Positions 33,376 through 47,245 of a stretch of DNA of 64,000 nt are shown here, in pieces. Source of the stretch: Dicaeum eximium (Eukaryota > Chordata > Aves > Passeriformes > Dicaeidae); assembly GCA_013396995.1 (NCBI GenBank), contig VWZP01010354.1, positions 62,001 through 126,000 on the forward strand, written 5' to 3'. The notes beneath the pieces are model-generated. The model saw nothing but the letters and a program-made list of their open reading frames with translations. It was not told the DNA's origin and did no database searches. Position numbers and translations under genes: made by a program. Position 1 is the stretch's first letter. Each line of letters starts with the position of its first letter.

Positions 33376-36300
33376 GAGTCATGTAAGGAAGGAACAAAGT
33401 CCTGGATGAGCTCCTTGTTCCATCTTTGATCTTTGGCAGGTCCATTTCTGGGTGTATCTTTATCTGTGACATGGAGGACATAATCCTTTTGTCTCCTTTC
33501 TCTTATTCATTTGGATTTTAATCCTCCTGAATAATATTTGTACCTGACTCTGCCCAGGTAGCATCCACAAACCAAATTCTGTGTTTTCTGTGTTAATTGT
33601 ACTCATTAGCATGAGAGGGTCCCTAAGGAGAGCTCCTGCAAGCCACAGCTGCTCAGCTGTTTCTGAGCTAAAAAATGTTAAAATCAGAGCCTTAAATCCT
33701 GACTTTTGGGCAGCAATTGTGTATTCATTACAAATATCTCATCAAAAGGCCCGAATCCAATTCTCAGTGCGTCTGATGGCATTTGATGAAGTGTCATTGG
33801 TAATCTGCTAGGCTCAGTGCAAGACCATGCAGGCAGCTGGACCAGGAGTGGAGGAACTTCTCTGAGGTGCTCCAGGCCTTGAAATTATTACTTACTTGCC
33901 CAGAAGGAAGTGAAAAGGGTTATTTTGATGAATCGTCCCTCAGATTTTAGCGAAGGTTTGACTTTTGCTTTGATAAGAAAGAATACCCAGCCAAAGGCAA
34001 GAGATGTTAAATGTTGTCTATTAAACTCAAAGCTGGACTAGTTCCAATGTCTTTTAGGACTAGGACAGTGTGAAGCTTTTAGCACAGCTGAGTTGAAGAT
34101 AAACTGGAAAATTCTGAATGTTTAAAAAGGAAAAAACCCAACCCAGCATAGGGATTCAGAGTGAGCATTCAAAATAATGGATTTTAAAAAGTGTTGGGCA
34201 CAAAAAAAGGCTGAAATTTTCAAACCAGGTAGATCTGTTTGTGATCTCATACTTAATTATAAGATGTTCAAGTATTAAAGGTTCCTTCATCTTGGGATTA
34301 ATAGGGACTTTTTCACCATGTTTCTAAATCACTTAAGCACAGGCTGGCTAAACAAGATCCATGCTTTTGCATAGATCAAGGCAGCCTCATTAAAACTCAG
34401 GGTACCTTCTTAATTCTCCACAGGTGAAGATTTGGGCCACTGGATTTTGTGGACAGCTGCAAGTCTGAGAGGAGTTGTTAAGTGTTTATTTCTATGTAAC
34501 TCACAATGAATTTCCTGGTTTGATTTATTACCTGGATGATCTGATAAAATCTGACCACATATGGAAGACAGGGCTCTTTTCTAGCCTCAGAAAGACTGAT
34601 TTTACCTAGTGCTGAAATAAATCTACCCAGAGATGAATGCTTGCCTCAGTTTTCATCCCTCCTATGTCTTGCTGCATCCTTTCCCATCCTGCCACTGTCC
34701 CTCGGGTGAGAGTTCACACCACTTTTCTGAGCTTTAGCTCGACATTCATCCTTAGTATGTAAAATAATTGGGGGAAATTGAAGATGTGTCTAAATCATGC
34801 CCTCTTGGACTCATTTAAATCCTTCCTTCACTCTTTTATCTGTTGCTTGCCTACCTGTGAGAAGTCACAAGATCCAATGCTCTGGAACACCTCCTTCATC
34901 CCACTGACTTGATTTCATCACCAAAGTGTCTCCCTTCATCTCCTTTTCCCATTCCAACTTTTGGCAAGGGAGAGCCCCCCTTAGGGCCAGAGCTCTGACT
35001 GTGTGTCCTGTGTGGCACATCCAGGTCTTTGTGCAATGGAGTTCCCAATCCATATAACAGAAATAAATCCAGAGTTCGCTTTATCTTTCCTGAATCTCAG
35101 CTAGACTGAGGTCTGGTCCTCAGCACTCATCACAGGCCTGTAAGATTTCCTTGCCATCCAGGGCACATAGTGCAGTAAATCTCTTAGGGAAACGGCTCTG
35201 AAAAATCCCAGGGAAGAAGTTCCATCTTTATTCTTATTCCAGAGGAGCTGGAAGTCACTGTGAGTGTGTTGTGTCCTGCTTTGGCTGATTGTCCAGGCTC
35301 AGATATCTCATGCCACATGACTTTGTGTATAATTCTGTCATCTCTGCTAAGCTTCCACCTCCCTCCTGTGCTCCAACTGCAGCTTGTGTTCAAATAATCC
35401 TTGAGGCAGCTCAGCCCATAGTGATGCTATGTTTGATAGGAGGAGCCTCTCCTCTGCAAGGAGCTGTGGTACTTGGGGACTATAAATGCAGAGCTCATGT
35501 CACTCAGTGCCATCCCTGGGCAGCAACTGTTAGAAAAAAACACTTTAGGGAAAGGATGGGAAAGAACATGCTTTTAGTGATGTATCAGTCTTTCCATAGG
35601 CACATATTTACCCATTATTTGCTTATCACCACATCTTATCTGAGATCCCCTTGGAAGGAAAGGGGTCCAAGTCGATGACAGCAGAAGTCAGCAGCTTGGA
35701 AAGGAATGTGGCAGCAGAGTCCTCTTGGCTGTGTGTCCCAGGGAGCAGCACTGGCATGGGCGGGGAAAAGATCCAAAGCCCCCTGAAGTCAGTCAGCAGC
35801 TGGAGCACCAGAAACATGTCTGCTGAGCTTACTGGGCCCTGCCTCTCATGGATAGACACTGCCATGTCAGGACAAATGAGGCTAATTTAGGAGCCTGTCA
35901 CACAGTGGGCAGCACAGGATGTTCTAGATGAAGACACATTTGTAGAACAAGCTCACAAATCTACAGAACATGAGACAATTGACATCATGCCTGTGCAAGA
36001 CCTCTGGAGCTGCTGCTTTAACCTTTCCCAGGCCAACCTGTTGCCCTGGCAGCCTCCTCCTCAGCTGATGGGTTTGACCAGACAAAGGATGAGCCACGTC
36101 ATTCCTGTCTCCTGCTGCACGCTTTGCTCCTTCACCCATCTGCTCTGTTGTGTCTTAAGCACAACCCCTTTTAGCCCAGCCCTGAACCAAAGAGAGCACT
36201 CTTTGTTCCTAATTAAGATATTAAGGTATTGCCATAACACCAACAAAGAGCTGGGCTTTATTCTTTCTCTCCTGATGGGTCTTTCCTCCAAGAACTTCAA

Positions 36301-36548
36301 ATCATGAAAGGAGTTAGCAGCTTCCATGCACCTTGCACTGCAAGCAAAACCATTGTCCATTTCTTCTTTAATTTGCACTAATTGCCCTAAATTAAGGCTG
36401 TCTGTAGAAATGTACACAGTTTGTATATTTGATGGGATGCCAGCAAACACAGGTTCTTGAGAGACACAAGACAGATTTTTATTCCCTTAAAGGAACAAGC
36501 TGGAGCTTTCTTCCGAAGGATGTGAGCATTTTAATATGTTTTCTTCTG
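33376..36548. other. No gene recognised
   Basis: About 3.2 kb without a supported gene or repeat. The longest frames (129 codons at 35289-35678 and 36061-36450) show no recognised domain. Confidence 0.4.
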
Positions 36549-36624
36549 GTTTTTTTTTGTTTGTTTGGTTTTTTTTGTTTTGTTTTGATTTGTTTTGTTT
36601 TGTTTTGTTTTGTTTTTTTTCTTT
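36549..36624. repeat. (TTTTG)n / T-rich microsatellite
   Basis: Imperfect TTTTG and TTTG units with T runs. It gives artificial Phe/Cys-rich and Lys/Asn/Thr-rich frames. Confidence 0.9.
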
Positions 36625-36887
36625 CCTGGTTCTCTGATGGTTGCTACTAAAATACACACATCAATAATTCCCTCCCTCTGAGCCAGGTTCTCATGTCTGC
36701 AGAATGCAATTACCACAAATTGGCATCTCATGATAAACAAAGAGACAACAAAAAGCTCAAAAAACCCTCCGAACTGCTTGGCATTTAAAACTACTGAAAA
36801 CACTAAACACGCAAGAGTGGTAATGAGATTTGCAAAGCAAAATGGTTTTACATGTTTAAGACTTTAATTGGACACCACGTGGGGAAG

Positions 36888-37230
36888 GGATTCTCCTGTT
36901 CTGCTCCACTCAGGTGAGACCTCACCTGCAGAGCTGCCTCCAGATCTGGGGTCCAACATCAGGAGGATGTGGAGCTGCTGGAGAGAGTCCAGAGGAGGCC
37001 ACAGTGATGCTTCAAGGGCTGAAGCCAGGCTGGGAGAGCTGAGGGTGTTCACCTGGAGAAGAGAAGGATTCAGGGAGAGCTCAGAGCCCTTTCCAGGGCC
37101 TAAAGGGGCTCCAGGAGAGCTGGAGACAGGCTGGGGACAAGGGATGGAGGGACAGGACACAGGGAATGGCTTCCACTGCCAGAGGGCAGGGATGGATGGG
37201 ATATTGGGAAGGAATTCTTCTCTGTGAGGA
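36888..37230 (+). mobile_element. CR1 LINE fragment (end of ORF2 plus 3' UTR)
   Basis: Starts with the CR1 ORF2-end landmark CTCAGGTGAGACCTCACCTG, then CTGGAGAGAGTCCAGAGGAGG. It continues through GGGCTCCAGGAGAGCTGGA, CTTCCACTGCCAGAGGGCAGG and GGATGGGATATTGGGAAGG. The extreme CR1 3' end is missing. One of the few plus-strand CR1 copies here. The 138- and 119-codon frames over it are repeat shadows. Confidence 0.9.
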
Positions 37231-37604
37231 TAGTTATAAATACTAATTGAAAATGGGAAAGGCATCACAGACTGTTCCATATGTATGGATGGGTTTCTGT
37301 CTAGAGGAACAGAGGGTTTTGTGGCTAGGCCAGTAGTGTTCAGGTTCTGATTTCCTGGAAATGGAGACTCAGCCTCAGGAGTTGTCTCCTGGGTTCTGTT
37401 CCCAGTTCCCCAGCTGACATTTATGTCGCCTGTGTTTTAAGATAGTCAGAATTTATTGTTAATGAAAACACTTTTTCTTAGCATTGCATGGTTGTTATTG
37501 TTCAATAAACTCCTTCTTATTTCAGAGTTGTAAGATGTCAGTAATTCCCTTGATACCTTTTACTCTCTCCTCATGGCCTATGGTATTTTTCACAGCCCTT
37601 AAAT
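37231..37604. other. No gene recognised
   Basis: Sequence between a CR1 fragment and a TTTTG microsatellite. No supported feature. Confidence 0.35.
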
Positions 37605-37665
37605 GTTTTGTTTTGTTTTGTTTTGTTTTGTTTTGTTTTGTTTTGTTTTGTTTTGTTTTGTTTTT
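37605..37665. repeat. (TTTTG)n microsatellite
   Basis: About 11-12 near-perfect TTTTG units; cleaner than the array at 36549. Confidence 0.95.
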
Positions 37666-38520
37666 AAATAAAGTGGTCTCTGAGTTTTAGTGCAGTGAGA
37701 AACTGGTTTGGGTATGTGGCAAAGTGATTTGTAGAGATGTTCCATTGTCCTTTGTGAGCTGACACATGGTTGTTGATGTTCACACAAGACTGGGCTTTGA
37801 TTTAGGTTCTCTTGATCACTCTTGGAAAGATGATCAAAATACCAAGAATCTTTATCGTTGTTGGGTTGGAGCCTTTTCCCTGGTTTATGCTGGTCACTAG
37901 AGAGGACCACCTCAAAGGCACATGAGTCCTAATCATATCCTTGTGTCAGAAAATCCTCCTTCCTTGGAGCTTCAAAACCCACACATGTGGAAATACGGAT
38001 TTGTCAGGCTGTTCTGTACCTTGAAACTGGTCCCCACCAATGCTTCCAGTCAGGCTGGAGTCAGTGTTTTGGTCTTTATATACCAAAGAAAGGACCCAAA
38101 CCAAAGATTTTCTTGCAAAAAATTATTCAGACAAACAATACACAGAATTCCTGTAACTCAGTTTGAGAGAAACCCATCTCAAGTGCTGGGTTTTTGCAAT
38201 TAAACCTTGTCCTAAAGTCAGTGTGAAACAAGGAGGGGAAGGAAGTGGTGACATCTCTTATTTTTAATGCTTGGTTCTAGGCACAGTACTAAGTACCTGA
38301 AGGAAAGGACTAACTGCTACTTAGTTTAGTTCTTGCCTCATAACCAAAAAATCCCTTGCCAAGGACAGTGATCCAGCAGAGGTTTGAGTTTACAAAGTGT
38401 CTGCATGGATTTTCCGAGCCTGTCTAGGGAGTGTTGCTCCTTTTGCTGCTTATTTGACTGTTGGTTTATCAGGCTGAGGAGATGAAAAATGTCCCTCTTG
38501 CCTAATATTTGCTTAGGATT
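37666..38520. other. No gene recognised
   Basis: Nothing supported; longest open frame is under 105 codons. Confidence 0.4.
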
Positions 38521-38571
38521 AATACTACCACTGCTACTACTACTATTATTACTATTACTACTACTACTACA
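38521..38571. repeat. (ACT/ATT)n trinucleotide microsatellite
   Basis: About 17 trinucleotide units, mostly ACT with ATT interspersions. An imperfect and therefore probably older array. Confidence 0.9.
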
Positions 38572-39574
38572 ATAGACTTCCCAGTTTCTAGGGACATATA
38601 TTTTCTAAACCTTGTCTCTAAAATCTGGGGCTCAAACACTGACTTATTTTAGCAAAGAGGTACAGGGGAGAAAGGAGAAGCAGTTAAATAAACAAATTAA
38701 TGAAAGAATTAATCAATTAATAAGCCTGTTCATTAATTCACTTAATCAGGTAAAGAACCTGTGATATCTCACCATGTGCTTTTCTGCATCGGAACTTCCT
38801 TACAAAGCCAATACTCAGGATAATAAAAAAGGCCATGCTGATTTCCCAGTGTGAGTACTGACCAAGTAGTATTGCTCTGGAAAACATAATATGATGACGG
38901 AGGCTGTCTCAGTGAAGTGAGTTTTAAATGTTTTGGTGATGGAGGAACCAGAAATGAATTGTTGTTCAGTGCATTTTTCATTCCCACTGAACATGCCAGG
39001 ACAGAAAAGTCCCAAGTCATCAAATCTGGCCAGAAGTGCAGCAATCCTCTCAGAAACTGAGTGTCTCCAGTGATACACAGTCTGCAAGAAAAACTTTTTT
39101 TTTTTAAATAAAAAAAAGGAACACTAGGCAGCAAATAAATATTTTTTTTGCAATTCCAAGCCTGCATGAAGGGTAATGTAAGACACTTCAGAGACAAGGA
39201 AGAAAAGCAGGAAGCCCTTAAGAAAGGAATCAGTCATTGAGCTGGAAAGATGGGCAGCATCCTTATGTTCCAGCCAGGGAAATTCAGCTAGGAAAGCTGT
39301 CACTGGAGCGAGTTTGCACCTCAGTGAGTCAATGCCAGAGAAACCTCAGTTTCCATTAGTGCAGTGCCATCTCTCACAGGAGGGAAGTTACCCACCACCT
39401 GTGCTGCCTTCCAGTAGTTGTTTGTCCTAAAGGAATGTTCTGGATTATTGAAAGCTTTGTGTTGGCACCTGGCCATTGCTAAGGACTAGCAGAAGAAGGA
39501 ATTCTCTCTTTAGAGACCTTAAATTGGCCTGTGTGACCTTCCTGACCTCTGGTAAAAATATTCTTATCAAAATC
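38572..39574. other. No gene recognised
   Basis: AT-leaning sequence with a 142-codon minus frame (38769-39197) that shows no recognised domain. Treated as chance. Confidence 0.4.
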
Positions 39575-39790
39575 ACAGTATCAATGAGAGTTGAAAAGAC
39601 CTCTGGGACCATTGAGTCCCACCTGTGACCAAACCCCACCTTATCACCAGCCCAGAGCACTGAGTGCCACGTCCAGACCTTCCTTGGACACCTCCAGGGA
39701 TGGGAAGTCCAAATCTCCCTGGGCAGTCCCTTCCAAGAGCCCTTTCCTACTGAGGGAGAGTAAATCCCCTTTGTTATAACCACTGAACTT
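39575..39790 (-). mobile_element. CR1 LINE 3' fragment
   Basis: Landmarks are GAGAGTTGAAAAGACCTCTG, CCATTGAGTCC, CCAGACCTTCCTTGGACACC, TCCAGGGATGGGAAG and CTCCCTGGGCAG. A diverged CR1 subfamily on the minus strand. The 180-codon minus frame at 39445-39987 lies across it and is not a gene. Confidence 0.75.
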
Positions 39791-41877
39791 CCAGATTTCA
39801 TCTTCATCCCATATAAGAGCAGAAGGAAAACTTTTCTCCAAAAGAGAAACACATCAATCCTCCGACTTTGGGATTGCACCAATGTTCCCATGCAGGCCGA
39901 GCCTAGCTCCTCTCCTTTACTCCGGGTCCAGAAATACAAACCCAAAAAGCTCTGGACAAAAGCTTCTGCTTGACAAAAACTGTTCAAACAAGCACATCAC
40001 CGCATAGGAATTAATTTTCCATATTTCATGGAGCTGAAAACATTCTGAGAGCTGTAATTCACTCCCTACTTCCATCCCCCTTTGGAGCATCACTGCCACA
40101 CAGTGCACTGCATGAACTCAGGACTAATTCTAAGCAGATGGACCTGATTTCGGTTGCTTTTTTTTTTTTTCCCTGCCAGCTCCTCCATTTCAGTGCCAGC
40201 AAGAAAGCCAGCCACACTGGAAAACATCCTCCTTTCACTTCTATACAAGGCAAACCAAAGCATTTCTGCTGGGGCATCTCTTTTTTGGCCCCTGTAAACT
40301 AAATGGATGCTTTCAACCAGCAGCACAGCCTTCACTTTAGGTCAGTGTTCAACTGGTTCTCAAGCTTTTCTGCTGTCTCTCATTGAGCAAAGAGTGGATT
40401 CCTATTTCCATGCTGCAGAAAGGTTTCCTGGCACTCACTGCTTTTTGTGGGATTGAGCTCTTAAGGGCAGACAAGTCTGGGAAGTTCCTACTACATTGAG
40501 CTGAGAAGTCAGAGCACAGACAGCAGAGTGGATCCCAACATTTATGCTGGAAAGGAGGTCTTCTAGAGAAATTGCCAGGTTGGACACATTAGAACAATAA
40601 TGCCAGCAAAATCAATAGAAAACAGTTTCAAAGTGGAGAAGAACAAGATTATTTCAAATTGCTTGGGCTGCAGAGAAGTTAGCATGGCTGAAATAAAAAT
40701 GAAACTTTTTAGTACAATTAAAGGAAATGTTTCAGCTTATACTGCTTATTTTCTTCTATGATTGATTCCATAAAACTCTTTGAATTTGGGGTTTTTCTGG
40801 CCACCTGGCTCTGGGGTTTGTGGTATGCAAGTTCTACACACTGAGTAACAACAAGCGCCTCCTACTGCTCCCTGCATTGAGGGCAGAAGGGGGTCCAGCT
40901 GCCACCAAAGCATTGCATCCTTGATGCCACTCCTTTTCTTTTCCCTGATATGTCTATATTGAGGACACCTCTGCTGTATCATGGTTTGAATTATTTTAGT
41001 TTTCTGTGTGGTATAAGCACAGAAACCAACTCCTTTAGCCCAGAAAATGTATCCTGCTCTTTAGGCTGGAATTTTCCATTTGTGTCCTAGGACCAGGATA
41101 GGAGTGAGCATCATCTCAAACCTGCTGGGCTTTCACTGTTCACTAGTTTGTACTCAAATACTCTTGATTCATTGTTCTTTGCAGGAATTGCAGAGTCTCT
41201 GGAATAAACTCTTGGAAGCCTCTGATTTATAAGCAGAGGTAGGTCCAATTTTGGAGGTTAAAGATCCAGGGAACTGATGCTGAAATGCACAGTTGCCTTA
41301 ATTTTAGCTTATATTTTGAAACTGTAAAAATCATACCCACCACTCATCTCTCTTGTGCCTTGTAGGAAAATAACCAATGTCATAAAACACTCGAGGCAGC
41401 TCCAGCTTCGGAATATCAGAGACTCCTCAATATTAAGATAAACAGCCCCTATGAAATAAAATTTGACTGGGGAGTGGGGGAAACCTGAGACAGAGATTAA
41501 ATAATGTCTTCCATGAGGACGGAATTGACCGCAGACTTCCCAAATAACCTCTTGCTCTGCCCTCATGGCTTTTCCATTCTTGTTGGTGCCACATGTCTGA
41601 GCCATCTGTAAAACTTCTGCTGCTTTGGGTTCTCATCAAGATTCAAAGCTGGTCCACGCAGAATAATGACCCTGTCACAGACAAACGCGGTGCCTTTAAA
41701 TTCAGTGCTGGTGACCCCTGGCAAGGTACAAGGGACACTTACTGCTGGAATTACTCCTTGGATATGTTCCTGTATTTATTTCTTCCCATACGCTACAACA
41801 TATTTCACAAATATGACATTTATTTGAAATCGAGTTAACAAATAGTGCAGGAGTATGGGAAAAAAAGGATGAATCAT
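39791..41877. other. No gene recognised
   Basis: About 2.1 kb with no recognised gene. A short T run lies near 40159-40171. Confidence 0.4.
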
Positions 41878-42215
41878 TAAAATGAATCATGGAGTAGTTT
41901 GGGTAGGAAATGACCTTCAGGATGATCTATTCCTACCACTATGCCATGGGTAGGGACACCTCCCCCTATCTCAGGGTGCTCCAAGACCCATCCAGCCTGG
42001 CCTTGGACACTTCCAACAATCCAGGAGCAGCCACAGCTTCTCTGGGAATTCCATCCTAGCCCCTCACCATCCTCACAGGGAGGAATTTCTTCCCAATATC
42101 CCATCTATCTCTACTCTCTGCCAGTGGGAAGCTCCTTGTTATCTAATTTCCTTGTCCCCAGTCCCTCTCCAGATCTTGTGGAGCCCCTTTAGGCACTGGA
42201 AGGGGCAGTTTCTGT
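41878..42215 (-). mobile_element. CR1 LINE 3' fragment
   Basis: Begins AATCATGGAGTAGTTTGGG, then TGCCATGGGTAGGGACACC, CAGCCTGGCCTTGGACACTT and CTTCTCTGGGAATTCCATCC. It continues through CCTCACAGGGAGGAATTTCT to CCCTCTCCAGATCTTGTGGA. A long, fairly intact 3' fragment. Confidence 0.92.
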
Positions 42216-45200
42216 GAGTGTTCACTCTCTCAGGCTAAGGATTTGCTGATTTATTCCATGTAATGTGGTATATTGGGAATGTCTTTGTTTTAAACAAGCT
42301 GCTGCTTTTCATTTAGCTCCATTCCAAGTCTTTAAAACCAGCTGCTCAATTGTGGTCAGCATAAATTTCACTTTAACTCAATTAGGAAAAGGAAGAAGCA
42401 TAGAATGAAAAATAATTAAAACACTTCTATAAGGGTTAATGTGTTAAAGGAGGGTGTGTGGTGGGGAGTGGAATATCTTCCAGGTAAGAAGGAAGGTCTT
42501 ACTAGTGCAAGGTCTTCTAGGTTTCAGATTAACTTTATTATTTGGTGCAAATGAGAAGCCTGTCTTTAACAAATTCATTAGAGGTTGTGCTGATCCCTGA
42601 ATTCCCTTGTGCTGATGTGACTGCAGTGCCTGGCTGTGGGAAACAAGGAGCTCTGACTCCTCAGGTATTCCCCACTGCCTGCAAACTATCCAAAGCCCAT
42701 GGAAAGCAGCAGCAGCAGTATAAGAAAGCCAGGGGGGTTTTTTGTCCAAAGAACAATCCTGATGGCTGCATCATCAAAAACAGGACAGCTGCTGTTTTGT
42801 TCATAAAAATCTCAGATGGAGAATATCTCCCAGCTCTGCTTGCAGCATTATTCCCTTTGGTTTAATCTTGATTTTGCTGATGTTTGTAAAGCATTGCAGG
42901 AGTCAAGAGTTCAATGACTCCCATCTGAAATAGGACATTTCTCTTTATTCCCAGCTAGGAATATTCCCAACATCCTGGGAATTCACCCTGCACGCCAAGG
43001 TAGCACCTCTGACAATGAATCTCCTTCTCAGGAAGGCTGCCTCCTTTCCTGGTGCTCCAGAAGATTGCATTTCATCTGCAGGAGTTCTGGAAACAGCATT
43101 TGGATATTACAGTAAATATCTCTGTGGGTGGAAAACAATCCAAGCAAAATTCTTCTCTCTCTGCAGTCAAGCAGGGATTGGATCCATTCATTTACCTCAA
43201 ATTGCTCTGGTTTTGTAATGCAGGTTTTTCTGCAGGAAACAGGTAAAATTATATCCACGAGGCACATAGGAGAGAAAAGTAATGTACCCATTTTACATTT
43301 TCATGGATTTATTGCTAGTTAAAGATGCTCTCAGAGTGCTAGTGTGGTGAGGAATTACATTTTTCCTGGTTAGCAGCCAGGCACAGCAGTGAACTCAGAT
43401 TAGTCTGGCATACCAGGGAAGCAGACTTTCATGATTATCCCAATTTTTCGTTCTGCATTCACAGATTTTTCCTGACACCGACTCATCAGACTGGGAAGAT
43501 GTCCAGGACTCCAAACATCAAGGTCAGGAAAGCACATGATGAAGATGCTTCTCAAGACCTGTCTGCCTGAGCTGGATTTGGCTAGGAATCCCCTAAATAA
43601 AGCGGTAAGATCTCATAAAATCAGGATAATTTCTACCTGCTCAGGCCTGGCTCACACCTTGTGGAGTCAAAGTGGGTCCTGCTGATTGGCAAAAGGAGAG
43701 GGGATGGGCAAGCAAAATGTGGTCACTGCAGTTATGGATCTTCAGACCTGAAGGAAAAATCTGGTTCCAAAGTTAAGTGAGATCCATCCCTGACCTGACT
43801 TTCTCTCACCCTGAGGATTCTTCCCTTTGATGGAGCAGGGAGTGGCCCAGTTTTTATTAAAGTGAAACAGTAGGAAGGGCTAACGGCTCAGGGGGCAGCA
43901 GGGACTGTTGACTTTGAAAAGCCTGTGGTTTAACCCCACATGAATTAACATTTTCTGAGTAATCTTCAAAAGCAAGACTCGTGTCCATGCAGCAGCAATG
44001 CTCCCAAATCCCAGTCTTCCACAAGTACCAGTGTCTGCTGCCCAGCTCTGACTCTAGGCAGACCCTCCAGGCTGCACCAAGGCAAGGAGTAGAGCCTTGT
44101 TTTGGGAGAAAATCTGGAAATCCAGACAGCCTTGAAAATCCTGGGGGGAGAGGATCAGGCTCCATTGCAAAGAAAGGAGCAATTTGCAGAAAGTAGCTAT
44201 GGATTTCTACGGCAACATCGCCTATTTATCTTGTTCAAATCCATGGGTTTAAGAGCTGCTGTGAAGGGAAAGGGAGCTGTGAAAACCTAAAGCTTTTTGC
44301 CTGCAGCAAATTTATCCAGAGGATACATTATAGCAAGGGTTTCTTTCTTCAGATAATTTGTTGGCAAAGCAAATGAAGCTTCAGCAACATTGGACTTTTG
44401 TTCTCAGTAAAATAACTTGGATGACAGGAATCAGCCTTTGACTGTAAGTGTCCCTGTCATTCCACAAAATATTTGAAATAAAAGGATGCTGGACTGTGCT
44501 TTTAGAGTTGGGTCCAACAACCAGCTCCAAACCTGAGCAGTATCACACCTCAGATCTTTAAATCTTTTTGGGGCTGACTTGTTTTTTTTTTTCTGGTTGC
44601 TCCATGTACTGATGCCAGCCAGGGAATTGTATTTCTAAGAATGGTGATATGCTTTTGGTTGTAGACCCCAGTCCAGGGGAGTTTTTACTACAACAAAGCC
44701 TTTTCCTACAATTAGTTTTCTCAGGGAAAGTAAAACCTTCTTGAGCTCCAGCTTAGGGAAATTACATAGACAGTAACAGTCAGTAACATGGATAAAGCCT
44801 GAAAAAGGTGAAATCACACTGTGTTAACATGAATTGACAGTATTTTTAAGAGGAGGATAGGAAAAAATTATCTATTTTGATGAAGAAATTATGAAAATAC
44901 CTGGAAAAACAGGGAAAATGTTTAATTGTGAGTGTAATGTATGCAAACATGCACGCAACACCAGAAATCAGGTGAAGGAGAAACTGTACATTCTTGAAAC
45001 TCATAAGAATCTGCTCTTGGAACTTCCCTAATCCGTGCAAAAATACATTGGACTTAGAGGGGCACAGGAGAGAACAACAACAACCACTAAAGTTCTGTGT
45101 CACTGATTTCTGACAGGCTCTGAAATGTATGAATTGATCCCATGATTCAGAAAAAGACTTGAACTGACAACAATTGAAAACTAAACTCAGTCATTTTGTA

Positions 45201-46404
45201 CTTTGCTTAATAATAGGATTTCTAGAATGGGCAACCTTGAGAGGGGCGGGATTAGGAACCTGCTCCCATGTAATTAAGCTGTAAAAAATCACTTTTGTCA
45301 GGATTGAAGGGATGTTCCTTCCAAATCAACTTGCACTAAGATCCTCTACAGCCCATCCGTCCCTGTCCCATCCTGTTGGGATCTGATCCCAGATCCCCAT
45401 TTGCTGCTGGGGCAAATCTTTACATCCTAATTGTTATGATGTCAAACAATTATATTCACTAGTGCCCCTCATGCTCCTACCCCGTGTGCTTAGCAGATTT
45501 CCACTGATACTTACAGCCCAATGTGTAGTGAAGTAAAAAATGCAGCTCTGAGACAATCCTGTTGTGCACAGATCACATTTGCTGTAGATTTTTCTGTCCC
45601 AGACTGTCAGATATCTACAAACTGGTCATATTCAGGTTTTAATGAATAATACAGCTCAGCTCTTAAAATGGCTGCATGATGAATTTAGCCAACCTATTTA
45701 AGGTGGGATCCCTCTCAAAAATTGGTCAAAGTTTCTAATAATTTCTAAGAGCAACTTCCTTTCTATAAGCAAAGGGAACTATGTTTCTTCCATACTCTTT
45801 CCATCAATAGATATTGATCACTTACCCAAGCCAGCCTTTCAGCTGTGAAAGGCCTTTGATTAAAATTTCCCTTGGCAGTACCTTGGATTAGATATGTTAT
45901 CATAATCATAAATACTAAATTCCCGTAATGTAGAAAAAGGAAATGAAATGAGGAGCAGTAACCTGATGAAAGAAGTGGAAAATTGTGTATTAAATGCCAG
46001 ACACACTCTCAGACACTCCTGGCCCACTTTACATATTGTACAGTCAGTTAAAAGAAAATCTCAGGGCTAAAAAAATTCTATTTCGTTTAAGCATTCTGAG
46101 TAGCACCTATAAATCTTACTGAGTTTGTTAAGAGGCTGCAGATTTTCTGCTGTGTTCTTGTGGTAATTGGAATTCTCTGTCTGCCTCAAAAAACTGAGAG
46201 TGTTTGAATACCAAACAACCTGTCCACCACAAAATCTGCTCTGATACAGCTGAAGTGTCAGCTTTCTCCTTGTTTTTACCAGAAAACTCCCCACCACATG
46301 GGTAGAGAGCTGGTATTCTGGATAAATCTCACTGCAGATGAGTCAGCTGCAGAGGAGGGGAGCACTGCTCAAGTATCTTTCTGAAGAAAGAAAAAAAAAT
46401 CTCT
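42216..46404. other. No gene recognised
   Basis: Over 4 kb without a recognised gene or repeat. Open frames reach 107 codons (42542-42865) and show no family features. A T run lies at about 44580-44592. Confidence 0.4.
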
Positions 46405-46490
46405 TTCAGGATTCAACAAAAAGGATGAGGTTGAAAGGGACCACTGAGGGTTTGTAGTGCAACCCTCTGCCCCAGATCACATTTCTCAGG
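46405..46490 (-). mobile_element. Short CR1 LINE 3' remnant
   Basis: GATGAGGTTGAAAGGGACC followed by a TAGTGCAACCCTCTGCCCC block resembles a CR1 3' end. Only about 80 bp is recognisable. Confidence 0.5.
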
Positions 46491-47057
46491 TTTGTCACAG
46501 GAGTGTGACACAGGACAAAGCCTGGGTAATGACATCACACTGGTAGTGTCCACCTCAGATAAAAGAAGTCTTCAGACAAGGAATTGACTTTTCAAAAAAG
46601 TTCTTCAATTCTATTACCTTCCATTTAATTGCTGCTTGCACACAGATGAACTTGGTGTGTGTGTGTGGAGACTTGTCCTTTGAGGTTAAAGCATATCAGT
46701 GAGACAACTATAACTAATTCTGTTTTAGTGGTTATTTTCAATTGTAAATGTAAAAAACCCTCTTCTTTTATTGATATTTCACTTAATGGCAAGCCATAGG
46801 CAAACCCATTAATACATAATGTGAATTAAAATAACTCTTTGATTTCCTTTGTTGGAAAAGGTTGATCTAAACATGGCATTTAAATCTTATTTAGAACTAT
46901 GGATGCCTTGATCCTGCAATTAAATCCTCTTACAATCTTATAATCCATCGGTAATCCATCCACCATTGGCTTGCTACAAACTGGGAAACATTGCAAAATG
47001 CCAGATGTTTGTGAAGCTGCCAGAATCAGAAGGGATTATCAGCCTTTAATATCTGAA
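46491..47057. other. No gene recognised; short GT run
   Basis: Contains a small GT microsatellite near 46656-46666. Nothing else supported. Confidence 0.4.
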
Positions 47058-47245
47058 ATTGGGGAATCCCAGAATAGCTGGGGTGAGAAGGGATCTTAAA
47101 GCCCATCCAGTGCCATCTCTGCCATGGGCGGGGACACCTTCCACTGTCCACAGGTTGCTCCAAGCCCCATCCAACCCGGCCTTGGACACTTCCAGGGATG
47201 GGGCAACCACAACCTGTTCCGGTAGTTCCCCCTGGATGGTTTGTT
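47058..47245 (-). mobile_element. CR1 LINE 3' fragment
   Basis: GGGAATCCCAGAATAGCTGGG, then GGGATCTTAAAGCCCATCC and CCATGGGCGGGGACACCTTC. CCAAGCCCCATCCAACCC and GGCCTTGGACACTTCCAGG follow. Minus strand, strongly 5'-truncated. Confidence 0.9.

Noticed and set aside
36864..37280. 138-codon minus and 119-codon plus frames
   Set aside because: Both lie over a CR1 3' fragment; they are shadows of the repeat, and its ORF2 part is truncated and non-functional.
32746..38571. Tandem repeats considered as a possible CRISPR-like or regulatory array
   Set aside because: Units are short, contiguous and without spacers; they are ordinary micro- and minisatellites.
39445..39987. 180-codon minus-strand frame
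   Set aside because: It crosses a CR1 fragment and shows no protein family pattern.
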